Origin: Stentor coeruleus
Taxonomy: Eukaryota > Ciliophora > Heterotrichea > Heterotrichida > Stentoridae
Assembly (NCBI GenBank): GCA_001970955.1
Contig: MPUH01000049.1
Coordinates: 1 to 64,000 of the forward strand
DNA: 64,000 bases
Direction of reading: 5' to 3'
The translations under genes were made by a program, and so were the position numbers. Below the pieces are notes generated by a model. The model searched no databases, was not told the origin of the DNA, and worked only from the letters and a program-made list of their open reading frames with translations. Numbering within the stretch: position 1 is the stretch's first letter; each line of letters opens with the position of its first letter. Shown one piece after another: positions 31,129 to 41,265 of this stretch.

Positions 31129-31575
31129 TTTATTTTTAGGTATCTTGGAACTTAAATTGTTTTGTATGAGAATTCTTTAAGGGTTTATGTTTAACTACGC
31201 CCATATTTTCCAAAATCCATAGATTCAAAGTTAATACAATATCCAGCCATATACAACATACTTTATAAGTTGTAATAAATCAGCACATAAATTACCCAAA
31301 AACTAAATAATTCTAAACTCCACCAAGGGGGGGTATTTAAACTTATAATTTNTTTATTTTTAGGTATCTTGGAACTTAAATTGTTTTGTATGAGAATTCT
31401 TTAAGGGTTTATGTTTGACTACGCCCATATTTTCCAAAATCCATAGATTCAAAGTTAATACAATATCCAGCCATATACAACATACTTTATAAGTTGCAAT
31501 AAATCAGCACATAAATTACTCAAAAACTAAATAATTCTAAACTCCACCAAGGGGGGTATTTAAACTTATAATTCC
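31129..31575. repeat. 223-bp duplication joined by N, copies about 1-2% different
   Basis: Bases 31129-31351 recur from 31353 on, with N at 31352. The copies differ by three substitutions and one base in a G run. This looks like two overlapping contig ends from different alleles or with sequencing errors. It lies in the space after the m-AAA protease gene, so no reading frame is affected. The true gap between the protease and the next gene is about 224 bases shorter. Confidence 0.92.
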
Positions 31576-31694
31576 CTGTTTCTTGTGGGGAGAAACACTC
31601 TTTATATATAAATTCTAAATCAACTCCTCTTCCATTATTAAACTTCATGATATGCTCTAAAGAAAAAAAACTCTAAAACTTTAGGTTTATAAAA

Positions 31695-32159
31695 ATGTCT
31701 AAATACGACAGATACCACTCCAGGTATTCAAAGCACAGTAGTTCTAAATATAAAGTTATTTTTGATTCTAATGATGCTGATCGTAGAGGTAGTCGATCTA
31801 GATCAAGATATCGTTCCCCATCCCCACAATTATTACAAGCTATATTAGATGGGCATGTATCTGAAAATTTAGATGTTTTGAATAAGAATTTTAAATCTAC
31901 TGTTGAGAATTTTAAAGTTACTAGTGAGACTATACGTGATCCTTTTGATTTCACGGTACTTCCTCTTTTAACACCTGTGAATGATGTTTCAGAGCTTATT
32001 GAGTCTTCAAGAAGGCTTAGAAGGCAGAGTAAAGAGGTTAATTTCGCCCTTTCTGATGCAAAGCTTAATCTTATGCTTGCGAAGTTGAAAGCTAATGAGT
32101 GTGATTTGAGGCTTGCGGCAATAAAATCACAGCTAGCGTCTTATTCTAAGGCTCCTTAA
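31695..32159 (+). CDS. Small protein with Ser/Arg-rich N-terminus, unidentified
   Basis: A 154-residue protein. The first 50 residues are rich in Ser, Arg and Tyr with an RSRSRYRSPSP stretch, like the RS regions of splicing proteins. The remainder is helical and charged, with repeated Leu (LLQAILDG, LNLMLAKLKANE). No RRM or other domain is visible. An RNA-related role is only suggested by the RS composition. It ends with TAA. Confidence 0.6.
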   Translation: MSKYDRYHSRYSKHSSSKYKVIFDSNDADRRGSRSRSRYRSPSPQLLQAILDGHVSENLDVLNKNFKSTVENFKVTSETIRDPFDFTVLPLLTPVNDVSELIESSRRLRRQSKEVNFALSDAKLNLMLAKLKANECDLRLAAIKSQLASYSKAP

Positions 32160-32323
32160 TCATTTGATATGTTCATTGTCAGTAGTATTTGTTGATATTG
32201 TATGAAAATAGTAATAAAATATGGATAGAGTTGATTATTTTTAGGATTTATGCTATTATTTACCTAATAACTATATTCATATTTAACATAAACATATTTA
32301 ATTACTTAATATCCTTAAATACT

Positions 32324-32923
32324 TTATTTTAAACCATGACTCTGCAATAATTGCACAGAGTTATGGCTGATTTTAGGGAACAATTGAGGAATTTTATAAG
32401 CACCAGGGCCAGGAACTTCTGGGTTTTTAGACATGACAACTTTTTTTCCATATCCAAATCCTACCCCTTTATAATTGCTTTTAAGAACATAATTAAAATT
32501 TGGATTGTAATTACAAGCACAAGGACTTGTTTCAATTTTCTTAGCAATTGGTCTTGGAATAATCGAGTATTTTGGTGATGAATCAAAAGAAAATACTGAA
32601 TAAGTTCCAGGTCCTGGGATTGTGTTTGAAAATGGTTTAAGACGTTCATCTAAACCAGAGCGGCTTATGGCAAGTCCTATTTTTGTTTTGGTTTTTGGAT
32701 TATAACTGTCTGGAGAAGGGGTATTTGTTTGGCAAATAAGCTCAGATCGCTTACCAAAACCAAAAGATGTTGACCTTTTACTAAATGCTGAAGGGATATT
32801 GTAGAAATCAACAGACTTTTCTTTGGCTTTAACTTTGAATCTGTTAGATTTTGGGAAACTGAATGAGATGTTTGTACTTAGAAAACTTTGCTGCAGTTTA
32901 GATTTTTTATGCAAATCAACCAT
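32324..32923 (-). CDS. SHIPPO / STPGR-repeat protein (ODF3-like)
   Basis: A 199-residue protein with several Pro-Gly-Pro repeats: TPSPDSYNP, TIPGPGTYSVF, SPCACNYNP and PEVPGPGAYKIP. This PGPGxY pattern is the SHIPPO repeat of outer dense fiber 3 and related proteins, which bind microtubules inside or along axonemes. The protein has no other domain. Length is within the family range (about 200-260). The start ATG opens MVDLHKKSKLQQ, and it ends with TAA. The role is presumably structural in cilia or cortical microtubules. Confidence 0.82.
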   Translation of the reverse strand: MVDLHKKSKLQQSFLSTNISFSFPKSNRFKVKAKEKSVDFYNIPSAFSKRSTSFGFGKRSELICQTNTPSPDSYNPKTKTKIGLAISRSGLDERLKPFSNTIPGPGTYSVFSFDSSPKYSIIPRPIAKKIETSPCACNYNPNFNYVLKSNYKGVGFGYGKKVVMSKNPEVPGPGAYKIPQLFPKISHNSVQLLQSHGLK

Positions 32924-33134
32924 GTTGATTTATATTTTTTTGAAAAGAAACAGATGAAGTTTTTTGATTAGAGGGAAATTAGGAAGATGATATTTATAAG
33001 ATGTTTGAAAGAATATTGTGTAGTAGTGATATTGGAAAATAAAGTATTTTTGTATATAAATTGTGGGATTTAAAGGTTTAGAGATATACTTTTTTATTAT
33101 TTCTAATATTTAATAAAAATTATTTGTCAAAATA

Positions 33135-36100
33135 TTAAACGATTTGTTCACGCATTCTTGAGTTAAGGAATAATATAAAAGGACCCATTCTTAAAGTTCC
33201 AATACCTTTGATTTCACGTTTAGCTTCAGAATTTGCCGTACGCTTAATATCGATAAAGTCTTTGTTTGATAATGTAAAATTACCTATTAAATCTTTAGTT
33301 TTGCCAGCATAAAAAATAACTTCAAATTTCCATCCTTGGACCTTATCGTGACTATAATGTAAAAATAAATCACGTTTAATATCTTTACCAAAAGCGAAAG
33401 CTAGAGTTTCAATAACCCCATAAGACTCAAGATCACAAATCTTTATATCCCCAACAATATCATGATTTATATCTCCAGGCATATCTTGTAATTTTCTTGA
33501 TTTTAAAACACTTTGATGTTTTTTCTCTAATTTGAAATAAGCCATATCTTTCATTTCTTTCTCAGTTGGGTTAAGGTTTGTGCGGAAAAATGTAACATTT
33601 TCGATACATAGTTTTAAATCTGATTCTTTTTCTTCAAGATAAATGAGGAAGTTTTGAAGAGCTGATTTTATTATATGAGCCCCTTCACTGAGTTTTTTAA
33701 GGTATTGTCGTTGTGAGTGTCTCTCGCTAATCCGTTTAGATAATTCAAAAAGTAAATATTCAATAGTTAAATTTCTGGCAATTAAGTCATTAACACGTTC
33801 ATCTGATATTCTTAAATCATGTAAAAGTCTAAAATTAGGATTCGGTCCCTAAATAAATCCTACATTCGTCATCAACTCACAAACTTTCTTCAAACTTTCC
33901 GACAACTCCTCAAGACTTGAAGCTGAAAACTTAGGTATTTTCCTTGAAGCCCTTTCAATACACTCAACAAATCCAGTATCATCATTCCTTAAAATCTTAA
34001 CAATAGTCTCTTGAAAATCTCCAATAATAGCCAAACTCTTTGGCATAGGTACAGAACATGATGAGCATATAGTAACATCTCCTTGATCATACAAAAAATT
34101 ATTGTTTATTTTCAAATTTACCTTATAATTTTCAACCGTATGTATAACCTCAGAACCAATTTCCCCAATTTGTTCCAAAAGTTCATAAGCAGCATCTCTT
34201 CCTTTAAAAAGCTCAATATTTTTCCTATATTTTATAAACATAACAACAGTAGAAACTAAATCATTTACAGGAAAATGGATAATATTTGGTTGTGGATTTA
34301 AATGAGATAAGAATATTGATACAACTAAATCAACACCTGATGAATCTTCTACATCTAAACAACTTTCTAATGATTGTTGTAAGGATTCATTTGAAAACTG
34401 AATAAAATTGTTTAGGTGGGAGTAATGATCACCTATAAAATGAGAATTTTGGATTACTTTTTTTATTATGTCGGCTAGGTTACCGATTAAAGCACGTTCT
34501 TCGTTTGTTATGTTTTTTTTGTGTAAACCTTCGTTTTCTGGAGCGATTATAACTGGGACCATTAGTTGGACTATAAGGAGATGAAGAAGGGCACGATGAA
34601 ATTTTTTTTTTAATGGCTCTTGGGTTGATTCTTTTAGCCAAGCTTTATTAACCATTTTGTTGAATGCATGCTTGAGGAGGATTTTTATAGTGTTTGGAAG
34701 AGTCCCGGGGAAAGCTTTGAAGGAATCTATAAAGAGCCCAACAGCACGGATAACATAAGTTATGCCATCTTCAAAATCCTGTCTAGCTTTCCTATCTTTA
34801 AGTATGCTTTGTGCACTTCCAATCGATTTTTTTTTAGCAACTTTTGCAATATCAGCTGGATTAATAGCAAATCCTGAAACACCAACAGCTTCAATCATCC
34901 CCATAGTCTCATTTATAGCCTTAGAAAGTATTTTAAAATACAACTCACTCCCATATTCTCTACTAAAAAATGTTAAAAGGAATTCAGCTGAAGGACAAGT
35001 GCTTGTTGTAAAAAGTTCTTCAATTTTTGTAGCATTTTCAATTTCTCTAGATATAACTTCTTTACATAACGCAAGATAAAGAAGAAGTTCACGTGATTTA
35101 TCAGGATTAGAAGAGAAATTTGAATAAAGGATTCGGATACTTTTTATAAGGACTGGAAGATCTTTAGCTCCACGTTGCTGCATTGTTGATACAAGGCGGG
35201 ATATATAACAAGGTTGTTGCTGAAGAATCCATAATAATTTTTCAAGTTGAGGTAATTTAGATGCAATATAAGCAGGGACTAATACTTTTAAATAATCTCT
35301 TTGTGGAAGTTTCAACTCAAAACTTCTTTGTAAAATCCTCCCTTCAAACTCATTAACCAAAGCTAAACATCTATCTTCCCAAGCTTTACACTGTCCTAAA
35401 CTTCTTAATATATCATTAAACCTTCCTATCATAAACTCTTCATTTTTCCTAATTTCATCAATAATACAATCATGTGACTCATTTTGCAATATCATCATCA
35501 TCTCTTTATAACTTGTAATTCTCACTCCAGTTTCTAACTGTGACAAAATCATATCTAAAGCATTAGCCTCTTCTTCTAAATTATTCCCATCACTTTTATC
35601 ACTAAGTGTAATCCACCTTGTCTGTAATAATTTAGGTGTTTTAACATTAACTGAAGATCCAAACCCAAGTCTTCCCCCACTTCCACATCCCCAGCAATAA
35701 ATTTCCCCTGCTTGTGTTAAAGCTAAATTATGATTGATTCTACAAGATAATGAAGCTATACTATTTGGCAAATCAAGTTTATATGGAATTTTACCAGATT
35801 CAGATTCAGTACCATTACCAAGTTTCCCATATTTATTAATTCCCCAAGAATAAGTATCTCCATCAATAGTTACAGCTAAAGAATGGTCTTCACCAGCACA
35901 TACAATATCGAATTTCATACCAAAAAAAAACTGAAGAAACTTAGGTTCATTTTCTTCATAATTATTAAGCAAAAGTTCTTTTTTCCCCATCCCATAAAGT
36001 TCTCCATCAGTATCTATCATTAAAGTATGATAAGATCCACATGAGACTATTTTATAACGACGAACTACTTTACTGTGAATACGTTTCGGTATTGAATAAT

Positions 36101-37949
36101 TGTAATTACTCCCAAGACCGAGTCTACCAAAAAAACCTGCTCCCCATGTACTTATTGTTCCATCTTTAGCTATACAAGCACTATGACTCATTCCTGCTGA
36201 TATATAAATTATATTTACTAGTTCATGAATAAGCTTTGGGAATATTTGTTTATTTTCATTACCATGACCAAGTTTACCTGATTCTCCATTTCCAAAAGAG
36301 TATACTTCACCCATTTCTGTCATAATTAATGAAAAATCTTCTCCACAAGATGCTAAGATTGGAGTTTTACCTGTCATCATTGTTATGAGTTTTGGTACAA
36401 AACATATACCCAAATGCCCTGTACCTAATTGACCATATTTACCATTACCCCAGCTTAAAGCTTCACCTTGAGTTGTTATTGCGATACAATGCTGGGAACC
36501 ACAAGCTATACTTGAAATTATATAGTTGTTTAAACCTGAACAAATTGTTGGAACTTGTTGATCTTCTTCTTTTTCTCCTATACCCAATGCACCATTTTTA
36601 CTTTCGCCCCAGATCCAGACAGTACCACTTTTTGTTAAAGCTAGTGAAAACTGAGCTCCACAAGTTACAGAGACTATTTTCCATGCATCACGAGTACCAC
36701 CAACTATAGCTAGTTGTTTACTTCCTGTTACCTGAGCTATACGTTCTACAATTCTTAGACCTCCTGTAATTCCATAAATATAATCTGAAGGAATTTGCTT
36801 AGGAAATGGTTGATCTGTGCGGACTTCTGAACCTAAACCTAACCTTCCATGACCATGATAACCCCAAGTCCAAGTTTCTCCAGCTGAAGTTATAACCACT
36901 GAATGCCAAGCTCCAACAGCGATTTGGGTAACTTTTTTCCCTTCAAGAAACTGTATTTTCAATGGTACCAACATAGACCTCACATCTTTAATATCAAAAA
37001 GCCCAGTCACTCCATAATTTCCAGCTCCCCAAGAAAACACTTCTCCATGTATAGACAAAGCTAAAGTATGCCTAAACCCACATGCAACTAAATACATTCT
37101 TTTTCCAGTAAAAGTACTTATAATTGTAGGTATAAAAATATCCCCTTCACTACCTTGACCTAATCTTCCATAGCTCCCACATCCCCATGAATAAACAACT
37201 CCAAGTGTAGAAACAGCAGCAGTATGACTATCCCCACAAGAGACTTGCATTATATTTTCATTAGATAATCCTTCAATAAGTTTAGGTGTTGATGTTCCTG
37301 TTATATCACCATGTCCTAATCTTCCATGACCTCCATTTCCCCATGAATAAATTCTGAAATTACTTGTTATAGCGCACATATGTTTTGATCCACAAGATAA
37401 AGTTATCATTATATGGTCACTTAAAGCTTGAACTATTGTTGGTTTAGGATATGAATCAGTACTACCATGGCCAAGATTACCATTATTTCCTCTTCCCCAT
37501 GTATATAAACGACCTTTTTCGCTAATACATCCAGAAAAATCAGAACCACAACTGATTCTACAGACTTTTTCTGTTATGTGCACTGGACTTGGAATACGGA
37601 CTTCAAGGTTTGGATCATTTTCTATAACAACTCCTGTTTGACCAAATGAATTAACCCCCCAACCTAATAAAGTTCCAGCTTCAGATATGTTATCACCTGG
37701 GCTGAGGACTATACATAAGGAAAACTCAGAACCGCAAGATACTTCGTTTATTGAACCTGATATTGTGTCTGATTGGATTTTTGTTGGTCTCCATACAATT
37801 TCTGGACCAATTGATAGACCTAGTTTAGCATTTTTGTTGTCTCCCCAACCAAAAAGCTCCCCAGCGTCTGTTGCTGCTAGTGTGAATTGATGACCACATG
37901 AGATTCGAGATGGAGGGAGAAGCTTGAGTGATTTTTTTGTAAAGGACAT
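33135..37949 (-). CDS. RCC1 double-propeller fused to an IQGAP-type RasGAP domain
   Basis: Splicing a 15-nt intron (33849-33863) gives a 1599-residue protein. Residues about 1-800 hold 14 RCC1 repeats, each with a SWGxGxxGxLGxG-like motif, enough for two seven-bladed propellers. Then comes a helical RasGAP-related domain (about 930-1340) with the pattern FLLTFFSREYGSELYFKIL, then LLIVQLMVPVIIAPENEG and later KGRDAAYELLEQIGE, closest to the IQGAP GAP-related domain. The spliced exon supplies a RasGAP_C-like tail with YFKLEKKHQSVL and GTLRMGPFILFLNSR. A catalytic arginine finger is not clear (Ser-Arg at the expected loop). RCC1 repeats can act as GTPase exchange factors, so the protein may link two GTPase activities; this is inference. 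It ends with TAA. Confidence 0.88.
33849..33863 (-). other. 15-nt intron in the RCC1-RasGAP gene
   Basis: Sense sequence gtaggatttatttag. Unspliced it gives an in-frame TAG. Spliced, it joins ...CELMTN to GPNPNFRLL and adds the 237-residue RasGAP_C-like exon; 4800 coding nt remain, divisible by three. Confidence 0.92.
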
Positions 37950-38021
37950 TTTTGTATGTTTTCGTAGTGAAGATATACAAGAAACTATGTAAAAATTTAT
38001 TATTTTTTGATTTTATTAGAT

Positions 38022-39935
38022 TTAATTAGGTAGCATGCTTTTAAGTTCATTATATTTATCTATAAAACCTTTTGCACTATTTAGATTTTTGAATTCTCTC
38101 ACTTTATTCTTATTTAAGCCCCACATTTGGACCATGTAATGATTTTTAGATAATAAATACTTGTTATTTGATGTTATTTGCATTCTTATAATAACACTTT
38201 TATCACCGTTAATTTTTTTCACTATTTTTAAGTCATTAATACTAACAACCATTATTTCACTATTTTTATAAGCAATAGCGATCAAAGTTTTATCAGAATT
38301 AAAACAACAGCATAAAAAAGTTCCATAATTTCCAGGTAATATAAAAATTTGGTTTTTAGATTCAGTGTGCCAAATTCTTATATCATTACCCACAGTTATT
38401 AAATAATCTCTTTCTTTCGTCCCATCTATAAACTCTACAGTAGAATTATGCCCAGGGAAAACTGTTTCTATAGATTTTTTTTTAACAATATCCCGACTGC
38501 GAATAGTGCCATCTTTTAAAACATATACAAGCATTTTGATATTGTTGTTATTATAAATTTTCATAGATTTGATTGAATTGAGATTGCTTCCTAGTACATA
38601 TAGGAATTGATAACTCTTTAAGCTCCAAACTAGAATTTTATAGTTTTTAGCATCATTTAAATCGCCTTCACATGATATTATATACTCATTATCATTTGAC
38701 ACAACAACACAAGTTATCCATGATTCATGTCCAGTAAGTGATGCTCTTAGAGAAATAATATCATTTTCGAAATTTAAAACTTTTACTAATTTATCATTTC
38801 CTCCAGATACTATTCGTTCACTATTTGGTATAAAAGCAACTGATTTTATAGATCCCCTGTTTTCAGAAAAAAATCTATATGTTTTGTTAGTTAGATTATA
38901 TATTCCAACTTTTTTATCATCTGAAGCTGAGGCTAAATATTTTTCATCATCAGAAAGTGCTATAGAGTTTATTTTTCCTTCATGTGCAATGGTCTGTATA
39001 TGCTCTAATTTGTACTCTTTATTTCTAGCCATGCCCGGATTTCCTAATTCTTGAATATTTATACTATGAAGTTTTATACAAAAATCATCACTTGAAGAAA
39101 AGAAAAGTTTATTATTAGATCCAATAATAATACAAGTCACTGATAATTCATGGGCTTTCACAGTAGCTTTATGTTTTTTACTCTCAAAACTAAAAAGCTT
39201 AATATCTCCACTTTGGCATCCAACAAGAGCAAATTCTGCATTTTCACCTAAAGCAACAGCACTGAAAGAATTATTTAATATCTGATAAGCAGCAAATTGT
39301 TTCCCCATTATTAAATCCCAAACTTTTATAGAACAATCATTTCCTGTTGTTACAGCATATTTATTATCTTTAGTAACTGCAATTGAACTTATTCCATCTA
39401 AATGTCCTTCAACAAACAACTGAAATCTATTTTCTAAAGAGCTTTTTGCTTTTGCTATGTTTGTAAGGTCTAAAATATCTTCTTCACTAAATAAAGGGCC
39501 TTTTAAATCAGTAAGAAATTGCTCTATATCAAGATTTTGTGGAAAAACTTTGGGTTTAAGAAAAGAGAGCCTAATTTTGTTGATTGTTTCGGGTTTCCTG
39601 TCTCGATATTCTTTGAATTTTAGCAGTTCTTGATATTCAATTCTTTGCTTTTCTATTTTTTTTAGAGCTTCGTTTGATGCTTTATTTAATTTTCTTATAG
39701 CTTCTTGTGTAAATTTTATTATTTTATCACTTAAATCTCTAAGAAATTTAATTCTGTTGCTAATTTCTTGTTCAACATTAATAGGTATAGAGGAATATAA
39801 ACTATTTTCGATTGTAATGAATGCATGCTTGCCATTTTCTTTGCCATGAGTGTCCAAATGCCTTTTACAAATGAATTTATTGTCTTCGGTACATTTGAGG
39901 CTAGGAGGATAGAAGCACATATAGCATTTTTCCAT
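38022..39935 (-). CDS. B-box-like / coiled-coil / WD40 protein
   Basis: A 637-residue protein. The N-terminus has a B-box-like Cys/His set (CYMCFYPPSLKC, CKRHLDTHGKENGKH). A helical segment (about residues 55-130, TQEAIRKLNKASNEALKKIE) follows, and then at least eight WD40-type blades from about residue 175, seen in motifs such as YAVTTGNDCSIKVWDL, YLASASDDKKVGIYNL and YLITVGNDIRIWHT. This resembles TRIM-like proteins with a propeller, common in ciliates. Ligase activity is unproven, as no RING is present. The neighbouring divergent gene at 40141 does have a RING. It ends with TAA. Confidence 0.85.
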   Translation of the reverse strand: MEKCYMCFYPPSLKCTEDNKFICKRHLDTHGKENGKHAFITIENSLYSSIPINVEQEISNRIKFLRDLSDKIIKFTQEAIRKLNKASNEALKKIEKQRIEYQELLKFKEYRDRKPETINKIRLSFLKPKVFPQNLDIEQFLTDLKGPLFSEEDILDLTNIAKAKSSLENRFQLFVEGHLDGISSIAVTKDNKYAVTTGNDCSIKVWDLIMGKQFAAYQILNNSFSAVALGENAEFALVGCQSGDIKLFSFESKKHKATVKAHELSVTCIIIGSNNKLFFSSSDDFCIKLHSINIQELGNPGMARNKEYKLEHIQTIAHEGKINSIALSDDEKYLASASDDKKVGIYNLTNKTYRFFSENRGSIKSVAFIPNSERIVSGGNDKLVKVLNFENDIISLRASLTGHESWITCVVVSNDNEYIISCEGDLNDAKNYKILVWSLKSYQFLYVLGSNLNSIKSMKIYNNNNIKMLVYVLKDGTIRSRDIVKKKSIETVFPGHNSTVEFIDGTKERDYLITVGNDIRIWHTESKNQIFILPGNYGTFLCCCFNSDKTLIAIAYKNSEIMVVSINDLKIVKKINGDKSVIIRMQITSNNKYLLSKNHYMVQMWGLNKNKVREFKNLNSAKGFIDKYNELKSMLPN

Positions 39936-40140
39936 TTATCCTATAAATTTTGATGTGTAAAATATTAAAATATGTCAAATATGTTGGAAATATATATGTT
40001 TATAAATATAAAATGTTTGATAAAAAGTGTGAAGTAGAATATTTTCATTTAGATTATATAAAGCTTTTCAATTCATTTAAACAATCTTAATAGGCATAAG
40101 CTTATAATTATTCTTCATAATACTAATATTAAAAGTATAA
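39936..40140. promoter_or_regulatory. 205-nt divergent intergenic region
   Basis: Start codons of the WD40 gene (minus) and the RING-PHR-like gene (plus) face away from each other across 205 AT-rich bases, which must hold both promoters. No specific motif is identified beyond A/T runs next to each ATG. Confidence 0.45.
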
Positions 40141-41265
40141 ATGTCAATTGATAATTGCAGATATTGCTTATACAAATACAGCATAGAAAATCCACCTTTG
40201 ATGATATCCTGCTCACATTGTTTATGTAAGAACTGCATAAATTTCCTCTATGAATACTCCCAGACAAAATGTTTTTTCTGTAACAAAAGAATCACTACTT
40301 ACAATCCATCAAATTTAAGGATACATCAAAGTACTTATGCTAGAATACAAAGGCAAAGAGAAGAAATATGCAAAGTTCATAATGATACCATTAGATTCAT
40401 ATCAAATAGTAATTTGAAAGTGTATTGCCAACAATGCGTGAATAATAAAGATACGCAAAATGATCAATTATCAGACATTAATGAAAAGGAATCAGTAACA
40501 ATAAAATTCATTGAAGAAAAGCAAAAACTTCTAACAAACATCATCAAAGCTTACGAAGAAAAAGCCCAAGCCATAAAACAATTAGAAAACTTTTATCAAA
40601 AAGTAGCAAATGCTAAAGTCATCAATGAAAAAATGACTGAATCAATAGAAGATTATTCTCTAAGCGAAAAAATCTCCCTAATCAAAAAATATAATCTATT
40701 TGAGTTTTTAAATGATACAGAAATTGAAGATAAATTTACTAATGTTGATAAACAAAAAACTAATGAAGCTTATATGAATGCTGTATCATCAGCTGGAATC
40801 AGAAGAGAAAAAAGATTATTAAATTGGAATGATAATAATGGGATATGGCTTGGAAGTACATTAGCAAGAATTGAGCTTCTTCAAACAAATCCAACTTTTG
40901 CTTTTACATTCCAAGGGCCAAGTCCTCTAATTCTTAATGCAGTTGGTCTTGGGTTAAGTTATACTGAAAAATTAAATGTTTATTATTCGCAGATTATATT
41001 TAAAGAACGGAGTACTAATAATGAAACTGTGTTTAGATTAGATGAAGAAGTGGTTAAAAGTGAAAATAGGATAACAAAAGAGTTTAATTTAAATTCTGAA
41101 GGTTATATTTTGATTCCTGGTAATACTTATGAGTTGTGTGCTACTTTTAATTATTCGAATCTTTATACTATTGTTTTGGCAGGAGAAATATCGTTCCGTG
41201 AGTATAGGATTGTTCCGGATAGAAATACGGCTACATCGTTGTTTTGCTATTTGAAATTTAAGTAG
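40141..41265 (+). CDS. RING finger - coiled coil - PHR-like domain protein
   Basis: A 374-residue intact paralog of the gene at 1105-2300. RING: CRYC (residues 6-9), CSHCLCKNC (24-32), CFFC (44-47). A central charged coiled coil (about 110-170) follows, and a beta-rich domain starts near residue 225 at WNDNNGIWLG, with AVGLGLS and LIPGNTYEL patterns resembling PHR domains of ubiquitin-ligase-linked proteins. It is likely an E3 ubiquitin ligase using the RING; the target is unknown. It ends FCYLKFK with TAG, and a G-rich 3' flank follows. Confidence 0.83.
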   Translation: MSIDNCRYCLYKYSIENPPLMISCSHCLCKNCINFLYEYSQTKCFFCNKRITTYNPSNLRIHQSTYARIQRQREEICKVHNDTIRFISNSNLKVYCQQCVNNKDTQNDQLSDINEKESVTIKFIEEKQKLLTNIIKAYEEKAQAIKQLENFYQKVANAKVINEKMTESIEDYSLSEKISLIKKYNLFEFLNDTEIEDKFTNVDKQKTNEAYMNAVSSAGIRREKRLLNWNDNNGIWLGSTLARIELLQTNPTFAFTFQGPSPLILNAVGLGLSYTEKLNVYYSQIIFKERSTNNETVFRLDEEVVKSENRITKEFNLNSEGYILIPGNTYELCATFNYSNLYTIVLAGEISFREYRIVPDRNTATSLFCYLKFK

